Source: Molossus alvarezi (lineage: Eukaryota > Chordata > Mammalia > Chiroptera > Molossidae). From it: DNA of 64,000 nucleotides. Below, piece by piece: positions 43,842 through 56,046 of this stretch. The stretch is from positions 89,724,348 to 89,788,347 of the forward strand of contig CM073887.1 of NCBI GenBank assembly GCA_037176705.1. Direction: 5' to 3'. The first letter of the stretch is position 1. Every line of letters begins with the position of its first letter. Position numbers and translations under genes: made by a program. The notes under the pieces are model-generated. The model made no database searches. It saw only the letters and a list, made by a program, of their open reading frames with translations, and was not told the origin of the DNA.

Positions 43842-44001
43842 GCCCTGGCCCATTTGGCTCAGCGGTTAGAGCGTTGGCCCATGGACCAGAGACCCGGGTT
43901 TGGTTCCTGCTAAGGGCACGTACTTCAGTTGTCCCCCCCCCCACTCCATTCTATCTGAAGATGAATGAAAAATGTCCTCGGGTGAGGATAAATAAATAAA
44001 T
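43842..44001 (+). repeat. Ves SINE (type B), internal deletion
   Basis: The head (CCATTTGGCTCAGCGGTTAG) and tail (GTCCTCGGGTGAGGATAAAT) are present, but the middle is replaced by a 10-base C run. It is flanked by AAAGTACATTTCT / AAAGTATATTTCC. Confidence 0.9.
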
Positions 44002-44479
44002 AAAGTATATTTCCTTCTGCTACAGTACAGGGATAAAAGGGATGGCAATAATTGTAATAAAGGATTTCAACAAATGTGTAGAAGGCAGAAAGTGGAGGGT
44101 AAGTGTCCAGGGACAAGCAGAGGGGGTGAAGCCCGAGAGCGCCGCGCCTGGCTATTCAGACCCCTCTCAGGCTCCGGGCTCCCGACCGCACAGGCTGTGG
44201 AGGCGGCAAGAGAGGAGCTGAAAGCCAGCGGCTAACTGATCTCTTACGTACTGAATATTTTCCCTCCCCACCTTCCCAAGCAAGTGTAAATCAGAGTTAT
44301 TTTGACCCACACCTAGACATGTGATCGCGAGATTTCAGAACCATATGGATGAAGAACAGATCCTAAAAACTCCCCTAAATGGGGTGGAGGGGGAGGCCAC
44401 ATACAAGAAAAATGTCGGAATAGCACATACTTCTCATTAGCAGAAGCCAACTGAACAGTGTCCACTGGCTAGAGAAGGG

Positions 44480-45710
44480 ATGATGTGAACATCATTAAGG
44501 ATAATAACTGTAATAAATTGAAACAAATATGTTCAAATTCATGAATAAAAATTTACAAAGCTCCCAGTTTCCTTTGGGAGATGCTACTAACACATTATTT
44601 TGGAAAATGATAAAAGGGATGTTTTCGATCATTTCCATAGGAACTTCAAGAAAACTGGTAAATGAAGGAAAATTTATTTCTCACATAGACGTCTTCCAGC
44701 TAATAAGTGAAGGAGTGATAGAACTGCACCATGTTGGAATCCCCAATAAAATAATGGATCTAGGCAAGGATCATCAATGGCTATTTATATTACACAAAAG
44801 AGACAGTAGGCATGATGTCCCTTTTTGGAAACACAAAATACCACCTAAGAATGTACCCCAAAATAATCTGAATCTGAGAAAGACTCAAGAGTTAATTACT
44901 AATCCACAGGAAGTACAGGAGATAGAGAACTAAGTCAAATGTCACAGCAGGAATGCAATCAGTAAAATCCAGAGTGTGAGAAACTTTACAAGAAAAATGA
45001 AAACAAGTTTCTCTTTTCAACAAATAAATTGCGAGGATAAAAAGGATAGAGGAAAACTGTCTGTTAAAAGAGACTCAAGAGACATATCAGCCTTGGCCGG
45101 TTTGGCTCAGTGGTTAGAGCATCAGCCTGCGGTCCCAAGAGACCCGGGTTCGGTTCCCGCTAAGGGCACGTACCTTGGTTGCAGTTTGTCCCCGGCCCTG
45201 GTTGGTCGTGCAGGTGGCAGCCACTCGATGTGTCCCTTTCACGTCGATGTTTCTCTCTCTCTCTCTCTCTCTCTTTTCCTCTCTCTCCCTCCCACTCTAC
45301 CTGAACAAAATAATGGAAAAAATGTCCTCGGGTGAGGATTAAAAAAAAAAGAGAGACATATCAAATAGTAGCAATTGGATCCAATTCAAACAAGCAAACA
45401 TTTACATCCATCGGGGAAATTTGAATGCTGACTCGTTATTTGATGATGCTAAGAAAATAGCTAACTTTTAGGTGTGCCCTTACCTTTTTTAGATATATAC
45501 TTAAATATTTACTGATGATATATCTGGAATTTGCTTCAAAACAATCTGGGAGTGGTAAGAAGTGGCTAGGAGTATAGGTAAAATAAGGTTGGTCACGAAC
45601 TGATAATTACTGAAGCTGGTTGATGAACATATGAGGATTCATTGTATTACTTTGTCTCCTTTTATATGTGTTTGAAGTTTTCCATAACAAAAAGGTAAAA
45701 AAAATTAATG
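44480..45710 (+). repeat. Ancient L1 (L1M-type) 3' region, split by a SINE
   Basis: 45410-45700 follows the 3' UTR of old mammalian L1M elements (GGAATTTGCTTCAAAACAAT, ATAATTACTGAAGCTGGTTG, TTTGAAGTTTTCCATAACAA). The upstream part is continuous with it across the SINE at 45090-45351. The 134-codon open frame at 44529-44933 falls within it and is not a gene. Confidence 0.6.
45090..45351 (+). repeat. Ves SINE (type B)
   Basis: Full-length copy with head CTTGGCCGGTTTGGCTCAGT. A perfect 12-bp duplication AGAGACATATCA lies at 45078-45089 and 45352-45363. It is inserted in the L1M remnant. Confidence 0.97.
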
Positions 45711-45719
45711 ATCCTCTAA

Positions 45720-47000
45720 GCATCTTTTCTTAGGAAGTTATTTGATAGCATTCTCCAGCAGTTACAAAGAGAAAGAGAAAGAGAAAGATAGGGCATTTAG
45801 AAACAGTGCACCCAACCCAGGAGAGCATGTAGGGGTCCCCGGAGAAGTGCTCGGAGCTGTGCAGCATGCCTAGACAGCCACCAGGACAGACTGACCAGAG
45901 GGCTCTTAGAGAGAGTTGGGACCTGGGAGAGGAGGGAATTCAATAGAATAAATAGTATGACTGGTGGCTTGGGGAAACTCACAGAATGCAAAAGAAGAAG
46001 AGGGAGAAGGAGAACAAGAAACAGTTACATGCCCAGATTTTTAAAAGTAATAGATAAGAAAGGCAGGGATCAAAGATGCATCTAACTGAAACACAGCACA
46101 GAGGTGTACAGTGAACACCTATAGAAAATTTCACTAGGATAAATGGAATGTCAACGTCATCAAACTGCATAATGTGTAGGTCAAGGTGTAGGCAAGGAGT
46201 GGTTGGGTGCGGAAGGTGAATGGTTGGGTGGGATCTCTAACATTCCCATCTTACACAGTGGTAAACTAGTGGTAAGTCTGTCCAAGACTGAGGAAGCAAG
46301 AAATTAAAGTTTAAGTATATATTTTGTGGTTTCCAAACAGACCTGAGGAAGAACTAGGAATGGCCTGGGGATGGAAAAGAGAGACAAAAGGCAATGGAAA
46401 TCAACTAAACCCTTATTTATTGTACTAGGATATTCAAGATGGATAAATCAAGAAACTCCCATACAAGCATAATATTGGGGATATGGAGGTAACCACCGGA
46501 AGTACCCAAACCCAGAACAGGCCACAAGAGTTTCTGTAGGGAGAAAGCCTGCGATGGGGAATGTCAGGGCACTACTGCTTTCCATTATAAACTCCTCTGT
46601 GCGTGTGTGTTTTTTTTTTATCAGAAGCTGTGTTATAGAGGGTTTTGTGGGCCATTTATAATAGTTTTACACAGACAGACAGTGATATGAGTAGCCCTGT
46701 GTCCTAAATAGATCACTGGCTGCAGGTAAGAATGGAGTGGAGGCAGTCACACTGGGAGCAAGAAGATCGGATGTGAGGGCGTGGGAGGGCCACTGCAGGT
46801 GTCCAGGCTGAAGATGATGATGGCCTGGCATAGGAATGAGAGAGCTGGATGGATTCAAGAGGTAATAAAGAAGGTGAGGAAGAACCATGCCCGGTACCCA
46901 GGTCTCTGCCAGGTGGATGGATGATGATCCCTTTCATGAGCTGGAGAACCCCGCAGGAGGAAGAGGTGGGTTCGGGGAGATAACCTGTTTAGTTTGGACA
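45720..47000. other. Intergenic, nothing recognised
   Basis: No gene is seen. 46700-46990 resembles a common ancient mammalian repeat (TGCAGGTGTCCAGGCTGAAG and AGTTTGGACATGTTCAGTTT) whose family I cannot name with confidence. Confidence 0.45.
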
Positions 47001-47340
47001 TGTTCAGTTTGAGTCATCAAAGATGTGTGTGGCCCTTAATAGCCTGGCACTAACCACCTTCTCCAACCTGTTTCTGTAATTACTCACTCCCCATCCTCAC
47101 CCCTGTTCTCTCATGAGCCTGAGCCTCTCGTTGTTCTACAAACATACTATGTGCCTTTGCTCATGCTGATGCCTCTGCAGAGAAGCCTTTCCCCTTCCTC
47201 GTCAGTCCGCTGAGCTCCTGCTCATTACTCACCTGGAATAACTTGTCTCTCAGAAAGCTTCCAGAGTCTCCCAAGGAGAAGTGCTGCCTCCTCTGGGCTC
47301 CCCAGCAAACAACACTTCTCTGTCTAGTCCTAAGCACACC
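47000..47340 (+). repeat. L2-like fragment
   Basis: TGTGCCTTTGCTCATGCTGA, then GCCTCTGCAGAGAAGCCTTT, fits the L2 3' region, but the match is diverged. Confidence 0.45.
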
Positions 47341-47702
47341 CTCCCACAGATCTCTGTTGATATGTCTCTCTTCCCCACCAGGTGGTTGCTTCACCATACA
47401 GAGGACAGGAACAGTCATCTGTGCTTCTTTACACTGGAAATCTGAAGACATTTCATCTTGTCTGTCAGCTCTGTCAGCTTGGGGATGACTACCTGGAATG
47501 CCACGCAGCGGATGATTCCAGAGGGATGCAGGCAGTGCAAGGTGATGGTGTTCTGGGGCAGTGAGTCTGTCATGGGTGGAGGAGGAGTCAGGGACGGGCA
47601 GTTCAGCAAATGAGCTAACAAGGAACATCCCTCCAAACATTTCTCCCATGAGAAAAAGTGCTCTGCTGACCTGCCATCTCATCACATACAATACCTGCTA
47701 GA

Positions 47703-47901
47703 GCCTCACCGGTGTGGCTCAATGGTTGAGCATCGACCCATGCACCAAGAGGTTGCTGGTTCAATTCCTGGTCAGGGCACATGCCCAGGTTGTGGGCCCG
47801 ATCCCCAGCATGGGGCATGCAGGAGGCAGCCAGTCAATGTTCTCTCTCATCAATGTTTCTATCTCTCTCTCCCTCTCCCTTCCTCTCTCTTTAAAATCAA
47901 T
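47703..47901 (+). repeat. Ves SINE (type A), host of a nested copy
   Basis: Head CTCACCGGTGTGGCTCAATG, tail AAAATCAATAAAG. Its own duplication AATACCTGCTAGA is at 47690-47702 and 48256-48268, with a type B SINE lying between its tail and the right-hand copy. Confidence 0.95.
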
Positions 47902-47916
47902 AAAGAAAAAAAATAC

Positions 47917-48197
47917 TGCCCTGGCCGGTTTGGCTCGGCGGTTAGAGCGTCCGCCTGCGGTCCGGAGAGACCTGGGTTCGGTTCCCGCTAAGGGCATGTA
48001 CCTCGGTTGCAGTTTGTCCCCGGCCCTGGTTGGTCGTGTGGGTGGCAGCCACTCGATGTGTCCCTTTCACATCGATGTTGCTCTCTCTCTCTCTTCCTCT
48101 CTCTCCCTCCCACTCTATCTGTATGAAAAAATGTCCTCAGGTGAGGATAAAAATAAATAAATAAATACATAAATACATACATACATACATACATACA

Positions 48198-48240
<43 letters not shown>

Positions 48241-48245
48241 AAAAG
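47917..48245 (+). repeat. Ves SINE (type B) nested in the tail of the previous SINE
   Basis: Head CCTGGCCGGTTTGGCTCGGC, tail GTCCTCAGGTGAGGATAAAA, then a long (ATAA/ATAC)n stretch (48148-48245). It has its own perfect 15-bp duplication AAAGAAAAAAAATAC at 47902-47916 and 48246-48260. Confidence 0.95.
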
Positions 48246-48853
48246 AAAGAAAAAAAATACCTGCTAGAATGAGGAGCCTGCCTCTGGGTCTAGATACCTT
48301 TATACCATTCGGGGACTTTTGCTCCCAAAATTTGGCCTACAGCTCAGTGCTCTCCGCCGTAGAGCCACAACATGGGTTTTAGTTGAGAATGCCTGGCCAG
48401 ATCCTCACAGCCCTGGGTCATCAGAGTCCTAGGACCTGCGGAAAGCCAGTTCAGGACGAAATATTCCAGTTTGGTGAGATTTGGATAAATCCCCCATTTT
48501 CTTCCAACATTCTTTATTAGTTTCCTATATCTATCCTGACAAATTACCACAACCTGGGTAGCTTAAAACAACAAAACTGTGTTTGTTCTCATAGTTCTGG
48601 AGGCCAGAGTCCAAAATCAAGGTGTCAGCAGACTGCACTCCCTCCGAAGGCTCCAGGAAAGAACCCTGCCTTGCTCTTCTGGTTCCTGGCCACTACAGAG
48701 TTCCTTGGCTTCCTTGGCAGCATCGCTCCAATCTCTGCCTCCATCTCCATGTGGCTTTCTCTTTTCCCGTGTCTTATCTTCTTCTGTCTCTTATAAAGGA
48801 CACTTGTCATTGGATTTAGCACCCACCTGGATAATCCAAGCTGTGCTCATTTT

Positions 48854-49121
48854 ATTTTATTATAAAATTTTAATGTTTTTATTTTTAAATCCTCACCCAA
48901 GGATATTTTTTTATTTATTTTTAGAAGAGTGAGAGGGGGAGAGAGAGAGCGAAACATCAGTGTGAGAGAGACACATTGATTGATTGCCTCCCACACAACC
49001 CCCGACCAGGGCCAGGGACCCAACTGCAACCAATGTATGTGCCCTTGACCGGAATTGAACCCGCGATTCTTTGGTCCACAGGCCAATGCTCTAACTGCCG
49101 AGCCAAACCGGTCAGGGCAGC
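48854..49121 (-). repeat. Ves SINE (type B)
   Basis: Reverse-orientation copy with CCGAGCCAAACCGGTCAGGG at its head. A perfect 13-bp duplication CTGTGCTCATTTT lies at 48841-48853 and 49122-49134. Confidence 0.95.
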
Positions 49122-49151
49122 CTGTGCTCATTTTCAGATCCTTAATTTAGC

Positions 49152-49364
49152 CTTGTTGGTGCAGCTCAGTGGATTGAGTGTCATCCCATGGACTAAGAGG
49201 TCCCAATTCGATTCCTGGTCAGGGCATATGCCCAGGTTGTGCGCTCAATCCCCAGTGGGGGGCGTGCAGGAGGTGACCAATCAATATTCTCTCTCATCGA
49301 TGTTTCTCTCTCCCTCTCCCTTCCTCTCTCTCTAAAATCAATAAAGAAAAAAAATTTTAAAGAC
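49152..49364 (+). repeat. Ves SINE (type A)
   Basis: Forward copy with an AAAATCAATAAAGAAAAAAA tail. The duplication CCTTAATTTAGC is at 49140-49151 and 49365-49376. Confidence 0.95.
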
Positions 49365-49575
49365 CCTTAATTTAGCTACATCTGCAAAGATCCTTTTTCC
49401 AGGTAAGACTACATTCTCGAGTTCTAGGACATAGATATATATTTTGGGGGCCACTATTCAACCCATTACACCTTCTGGATGGAAAATGACAAATAGGACA
49501 TAGGATTTATTAACTTTGATACATAACCAATTCCTCTTAATGGAACCATATGAAATGTTCTTTAAAAATTTAGAC

Positions 49576-49829
49576 TGGCCCTGGCTGTTGTAGCTCAGTG
49601 GTTAGAGCGTGGGCTGGTGCACCGAAGGGTTGCAGGTTTGATTCTCAGTCAAGAGCATGTACCTGGGTCACAGGTTCAGTCCCCAGCCCTGGTCGGGGCA
49701 TGTGTGGGAGGCAACCAATCGATGTGTCTCTCTTATATCGATGTTTTCTCTCTTTCTCCCTCCCTCCCTTCCACACTCTCTAAAAATCAATGGAAAAAAT
49801 ATCCTCAAGTGAGGACTAACAACAACAAC
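49576..49829 (+). repeat. Ves SINE (type B-like variant)
   Basis: Head CCTGGCTGTTGTAGCTCAGT, tail ATCCTCAAGTGAGGACTAAC with (AAC)n. The duplication AAATTTAGAC is at 49566-49575 and 49830-49839. Confidence 0.93.
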
Positions 49830-49839
49830 AAATTTAGAC

Positions 49840-50560
49840 GGAACTACCACGAAGAAGCAGCAGGAATAAAGCCCAATCCTAACCAACAACATTAGCATGA
49901 TTGTTTTCATCTTTGCCGGCACAGACACACAGAAGGCTCTGTGCAGACTGTGGTCTTATTGTCTCTCCCCTGAAAAGTTCTAAGGCCCAGTTATGTTGAG
50001 CGCAGAGGACATTAGAACATTGTGACATTTTGACAAAATTTTCCAGTTAAAAAAGAAAGGATTATTTTGCCCAGTAAATTCTATCGTCATTGTTAAAGAA
50101 GAGGAAGACCGGAGAAGAAAGAGAGGAAGGAGCAGTGTGTCACACATAAAGGGTCACACTGCAGCCTCCAGACTCTTCCCACAAACACAGGAGCCCTCAA
50201 CAGTTTATATTTCAGAGATGGGGGAAGCAGAGCCTTTCCTCTTGCCAAGCGCCACCAGCACCTCTGTGTTTTTGTTTCTTGCTCTTACTCCAGCCATTCT
50301 ATCTGCAATTGATGTCCTGCAGGATTAGCACCGATGCTTGTGTTGCTAACTATGCTATGCTCACCTCCATTCATCAGCATCTAAAATGGTAACCAGAAGT
50401 TTACATCCAGAAAAGTCATCCTGGTTTTTAAAATTCTTTAACTATGTTAATCTGTTGTAACATATCCAAGTTGTTTACTGACTCAGATAAGAGGTATGTA
50501 GATAGAAAACTCTGACTCCATTTTGTTTTTCTTTTTTGATTTTTTTCTTTGTTATTTTTT
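49840..50560. other. Intergenic, nothing recognised
   Basis: No gene or repeat could be named. A T-rich stretch at about 50524-50560 leads into the L1. Confidence 0.5.
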
Positions 50561-50574
50561 TCTGACCCCATTTT

Positions 50575-53500
50575 ATTTTTTAATGTTTACTTATTTATTT
50601 TTGTTACAGACATTTCTCCTTTCCCCCCCATTGACACCCTCGTCCCAATCCTGCCCCCCCCCAGCATTATTGTCTATGTCCTTCTTTACGCATACATGCA
50701 TACATGCATATAAGTTATGTGGTTTATCTCTTCCCTCCCCCCACATCCTCCTCTTCTGAGGTTTGTCAGTCTGCACCCCACTTCCATGTCTCTGGGTCTA
50801 TTTTGTTCCTTAGCTTGTTTTGTTCATTATATTCCACAAATAAGTGAGATCATGTGATATTTGTCTTTCTCTGATTCTCTTGTTTTGCTTAGGATAATAC
50901 TCTTCAGATCCCTCCATGTCATCTCAAAGGATAAGAAATCTTTCTTTCTTACAGCTGTATAGTATTCCATTGTGTATATGTACCACTGCTTTTTTATCAT
51001 TCATCTATTGATGGACACTTGGGCGTTTTCCAGATCTTAGCTATTGTAAATAGTGCTGCTATTAACATAGGGGTACACATATTCTTTCTGATTGATGTTT
51101 CAGACTTCTTAGGGTATATTCCTAGAAGTGGGATCACTGGGTCAAATGCAGTTCCATTTTTAATTTTGGGGGGAAACACCATATTGTTTTCCACAGTGGC
51201 TGCACCAGTCTGCATTCCCACCAGCAGTGTACTAGAGTCCCCTTTTCTCCACACCCTCGCCAGCACTGGTTTGATAATTTGTTGATGGCAGCCATTCTGG
51301 CAGATGTGAGGTGATATCTCATAGTTGTTTTAATTTGTAGCTCTCTGATGATTAGTGATGTTGAGCATTTTTTCATGTGTCTTGGCCATTTGTATGTCCT
51401 ATTTGGAGAGGTGTCTTTAGTCTTCTCCCCATTTTTCAATTGGGTTCTTTACTTCCTTTTGTTGAGTTGTATGAGTACTCTATATATATTGGAAATTAGC
51501 CCCTTACCTGATGTACCATTGGCAGTTATGCTCTCCCATAACGTGGGTTCCCTCTCCATTTTGATGCTTGTTTCTTTTGCTGTGCAGAAGCTTTTTAGTT
51601 TGATGTAGTTCCATGTGTTCATTTTTTCCTTTGTTTCTCTTGTGTTAGGCATTGTATCAGTGAAAATTCTGCTGCGTGTGATGTCTGAAATTTTGTTGTC
51701 TACATTTTCTTCTAGGATTTTAATGGGTTCATGAGTTACATTTAAGTCTTTTATCCATTGTGAGTTTATTCTTGTGTATGGTGTAAGTTAGTGGTCTAGC
51801 TTCATTTTTTTTTTTTTTTTGCATGTGGCTGTCCAGTTTTCCCAGCACCATTTATTGAAGAAACTGTCTTTACTCCACTGTATGCTCTTGGCACCTTTGT
51901 CAAATATTAATTGAGCATAATGTCTTGGGTCAATTTCTGGGTTCTCTGTTCTGTTCCACTGATCTATATACCTGTTCTTGTGCCAATACCAGGCTATTTT
52001 GATTACAGTCGCTTTGTAATATAATCTGATATCTGGTATGTGATCCCTCCAACTTTGTTCTTCTTTTTCAAGACTGCTGTGGCTAGTCAGGGTCTTTTTG
52101 GTTCCATATAAACTTTTGAAGTATTTGTTCTAGTTCTGTGAAATATGTTGTTGGTATTTTGATGGGGATTGCACTGAATCCATAGATTACTTTGGGTAGT
52201 ATGGACATTTTAATGATCTTAATTCTTCCAATCCATGAACAAGGTATGTGTTTTCACTTTTTTATATCTTCCTCTGTTTCTTTTTTCAGTGAACTTTAGT
52301 TTTCTGCGAATAGGTCCTTTACTTCTTTAGTTAAGTTTATTCCTAAATTATTTATCTTAATTTTGTTTTGCTTCAATGGTAAATGGAATTTTTTTTTAGT
52401 TTCTCTTTCTGTGAATTCATCATTGGTGTATAAGAATGCCATCGATTTCTTGATATTAATTTTGTATCCTGCTACTTTGCCAAATTCATTTATTAAATCT
52501 AGTAGATTTTTGATGGAGTCTTTAGGGTTTTCTATGTACAGTATCATGTCATCTGCAAATAATGACAGTTTCACTTCCTCCTTTCCAATTTGGATTCCTT
52601 TTATGCTTTCTTCATGTCTAATTGCAGTGGCTAAGGCTTCTAGTACTATGTTAAGTAAGAGTGGTGAGAGTAGGCATCCCTGTCTTTTTCCTGTTCTTAA
52701 GAGAAATGCTTTTAGTTTTTGCCTATTGAGTATGATGTTGGCTGTAGGTATTTCATATATATGACCTTTATTATGCCAAGATAGGATCCCTCTATTCCCA
52801 CAATGCTGAGCATTTTTATCAGAAATGGATGCTGGATTTTGTCGAATGCTTTTTCAGCATCTATTGATATGATCATATGATTTTTATCTTTCATTTTGTT
52901 TATGTGGTGTATCACATTTATTGATTTGCAGATATTGTACCATCCTTGCATCTCTGGGATGAATCCCACTTGGTCATGATGAATAATTTTTTTTTAATGT
53001 ATTGCTGGATCTGATTTACTAATATTTTGTTAAGGATTTTAGCATCTGTGTTCATCAGGATATTGGCCTGTAGTTTTCTTTCTTTGTAGTGTCTTTATCT
53101 GGTTTTGGAATTAGAATTATGTTGGCCTCATAAAATGAGTTTGGACGTATTCCGTCTTCTTAAATTTTTTGGAATAGTTTGAGGACAATGGATGTAAGAT
53201 CTTCTTTGAATGCTTGATAAAACTTTTCCAGGAAGCCGTCTGGGCCTGGGCTTTTGTTTGCTGGGAATTTATTTTCTTTCTTTCTTTCTTTTTAATTATT
53301 ATTTTTATCCTCACCAGATGACATTTTTTTTTTGGCATTTGTCTTCAGATAAAGTGGGAGGGAGAGAAGGAGGAAGAGAGAAAGAGAAACATCGATGTGA
53401 GAGAGACACATCAAGTGGTTGCCACCCACACGATCCCAACCAGGGCTGCAGACAAACTGCAACCGAGGTACGTGCCCTTAGCAGGAACTGAACCCAGACT

Positions 53501-53825
53501 ATCTGGTCTGCGGGCCGACGCTCTAACCACTGAGCAAAACCAGCCAGGGCTGCTGGGAGTTTCTTGATTACATCTTCAATTTCTTTAGTTGTTATTGGTT
53601 TATTCAAGTTTTCTATCTCTTCCCGGTTCAGTTTTGGGAGACTGTGTGTTTCTAGAAATTTGTCCATTTCACCTAGATTGTCCCATTTGTTGGCGTATAC
53701 TTGTTCATAGTATGTTTTAATGATCCTTTGTATTTATGTGGTGTCAGTTGTTACTTTTCCTCTTTCATTTCTGATTTCTTTATTTGGGTCCTCTCTTTTT
53801 GTTTCTTGGTGAGTCTGGCTAAGGG
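50575..53825 (-). mobile_element. 5'-truncated L1 retrotransposon with broken ORF2
   Basis: The reverse strand carries the reverse transcriptase part of L1 ORF2: A-F-D-K-I-Q-H-P-F near 52840-52855 and the catalytic L-F-A-D-D near 52556-52570. The ORF2 C-terminus lies at about 51000-51440 ([17 protein letters not shown]), followed by the 3' UTR and an A-rich end. Several frame changes and stops separate these blocks, so no protein can be made. The duplication TCTGACCCCATTTT at 50561-50574 and 53826-53839 fixes its edges. Confidence 0.93.
53271..53550 (-). repeat. Ves SINE (type B) nested in the L1
   Basis: Reverse-orientation copy between TGCTGGGAATTT (53259-53270) and TGCTGGGAGTTT (53551-53562). 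The L1 sequence continues on both sides, so the SINE is younger than the L1. Confidence 0.95.
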
Positions 53826-53877
53826 TCTGACCCCATTTTTAAAAAGAACAATTAAAGTGGTGAGACTCACTACCATG

Positions 53878-54056
53878 TGACAAATTGTTACTAATTTATC
53901 ATTATCAATAATTGTTGAACATATTGCATAATTATTGAATAATTATTGACAACAGTGCCCTGTGCCTCTATTCTGAAAAGAAAAATCAAATCAATGAAAG
54001 TCATTCTTATCTGACAAATTGTTACCATTTCATCATTATCAATCTTTATTGAACAT
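53878..54056. repeat. Diverged local duplication
   Basis: TGACAAATTGTTACTAATTT at 53878 and TGACAAATTGTTACCATTTC at 54012 both lead into CATTATCAAT and TTGAACAT. The period is about 134 bp. Confidence 0.65.
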
Positions 54057-54059
54057 TTA

Positions 54060-55260
54060 GAACTACATCCCACTGATGAGGACACAGTACTTTGCTCTAG
54101 GGAGCTTGAGTCACCTTGGGGATAGGCCCCTGGAAAGAGACCTATATCATCCCTGTTTTCATTTCAAATTGCCAATATTTCATTGATGCCTAGTCAGATA
54201 AGTCAAGCCCATACTGTTAAGAACTCCTTCCCCAGACCTCCCAGCCTCAGAGGCAGAGTTCATCTTCCTATTTCTAACCCATTGTTCAATGTCACAAATG
54301 ACTACTCAGAGGGCAGGTAATAAAACTGTTCCATATTTACTTAGCTGATAGTCTCAAAGCAGCAAGCAAGTACGTATCTTCTGAGAACTAGCCAGCCCTT
54401 TGGCTGCCTGCCCACTTTGCCTCCCACCTCATTCTGTTCCCTCAGCTTTCCAGACTTCAGCATGACTCATCCCCCAACACATTCCCTCTAGAAGGGAGCA
54501 TCTCAATCTACATATAACTTCCAATCTCTTTCAGCCTTTTAGTATAACTTAGTTTAAATTATTTTATTTTGAGCTCTCTGCTAATGGCCCTTAGAACCAT
54601 TAAATAAGAAGCTGGAGAAGTTGACATCTAAGGATTCTTTCCACCTTTACCCATGTTGCTAAACGGAAGGCAAGTTAAACATACAGGCATAGTAGTATAA
54701 GAGTTTAGGGAAGAGCTGAACTATTTCTGCCTGTCTATCTGCAAAGCCAGATGCTATTGATGGAACTCTATTTTCAGACATTTGGTGCTATCATCTCCAA
54801 GTCCCCCTGAATGGTATTTTAAAATGAAATACCCAGAGGAGTTCTTGATTTGTCCATCCAGACCCAAACAGGAGCGCCACTCTACAATTAAAGAAATTGT
54901 TCAAATAGTACTTTGAAGACCTCTCAAACTAAGCTCTCCTGATTTAGACACCGACCAATGTAAAAGGAAAATGGAGGCCCAAAATGTCCCTCTTGGTGTG
55001 GGGAAAAATCTTTTCAATCAAAACTCATCTATAAGAATAAAGCAGACCAAGAAGGGATAATTGAAGGCAGCAAAGGGTGATGTCTGCTCCTAGTTCCCCT
55101 AGCCAGGACACAGCCTTCCAAGTCTTTGTGGACTAGGCCTCCTGGTTCCCTGCCTTCAATTAAGCTAGTCTGAGGAATCAGATCAGCGGCCTGCAAAGTC
55201 AACCACAGATATAAAAAGTCAGTTTACATCAGAGGCAAAGGATCTGATATTTATCACTAA
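54060..55260. other. Intergenic, nothing recognised
   Basis: No gene, RNA gene or named repeat is supported. Open frames are short. Confidence 0.5.
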
Positions 55261-55267
55261 GATTTAA

Positions 55268-55475
55268 ATGTTTTTTTCTTTATTGATTTTAGAGAGAGAG
55301 GAAAGGAGAGGGAAAGAGAGATAGAAACATTGATGAGATAGAACAATGATTGGTGGCCTCTTGCATGCCCTCCACTGGGGATCAGACCCACAAAGTTCAG
55401 GGCACATGCCCAGGAATTGAATTGGCAACATTTTGGTGCATGCGTTGACGCTCAACCACTGAGCCACATGGGTCA
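55268..55475 (-). repeat. Ves SINE (type A), left arm of an inverted pair
   Basis: Reverse-orientation copy with CTCAACCACTGAGCCACATG at its head, directly abutting a forward partial copy. Confidence 0.92.
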
Positions 55476-55620
55476 GGACACATGCCCAGGTTGCAGGCTC
55501 AATCCCCAGTAGAGGGCATGCAAGAGGCAGCTGATCGAAGTTTCTCTCACATGGATGTTTCTATCCCTCTCCCTCTTCTTCTCTCTAAAAAAATCAATAA
55601 AAAACATTTTTTAAAAAGTT
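55476..55620 (+). repeat. Ves SINE (type A), 5'-truncated, right arm of an inverted pair
   Basis: Begins within the SINE body (GACACATGCCCAGGTTGCAG) and runs to the CAATAAAAAACATTTTTT tail. With the left neighbour it forms an inverted repeat of about 145 bp per arm. Confidence 0.9.
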
Positions 55621-55989
55621 ACAGGCTTGAGAAAGAAGAGGCCCTTCTTGTTTCTTCTGTGCTGGTAAGCAGGAACAAAACATGATTCCTTCTGAAAGTC
55701 TTGACAGCAAAACTTGGTATCTGGGCAAAGTCCCTTTACAGTCACTCTGAGAACCCCACCCCCCTCATGTCCCTGGAGCCCCTGCCTACTAGGCCCCAGA
55801 CACTCCTCTTCCTTACTGCCCACCATGCTTTGGTGAGACACCAGGGGGCAGAGGAGCCAGACTGGTGGACTAAGCCTAATAGAAGAAGCTGATTCATGCT
55901 GTCGTGACAGGACAAAGACAAACAAGACAATAAATAAAACATCCATTATGGCTCTCTGTGGGGTTCAAAGGGTAGTGTGGGTTGGCATA

Positions 55990-56046
55990 GACACTGTAAC
56001 ATAATATAACGTAACATAACATAACATAACATAACATAACATAACA
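55990..56046. repeat. (CATAA)n pentanucleotide repeat
   Basis: About ten ATAAC/CATAA units with slight variation at the left end. Confidence 0.93.

Larger units (their letters stand above)
48510..49480 (+). repeat. Ancient mammalian repeat of unassigned family, split by two SINEs
   Basis: The sequence TATTAGTTTCCTATATCTAT, then ATTACCACAACCTGGGTAGC, CATAGTTCTGGAGGCCAGAG and finally GGGGGCCACTATTCAACCC is a repeat pattern common in mammals. I recognise it but cannot name it. It resumes between and after the SINEs at 48854-49121 and 49152-49364. Confidence 0.6.

Noticed and set aside
44529..44933. 134-codon + strand open frame
   Set aside because: It lies in sequence continuous with an old L1M remnant and has no known domain.
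47703..48255. Composite dimeric Ves SINE
   Set aside because: The type B unit has its own perfect target duplication, so this is a nested insertion and not one dimeric element.
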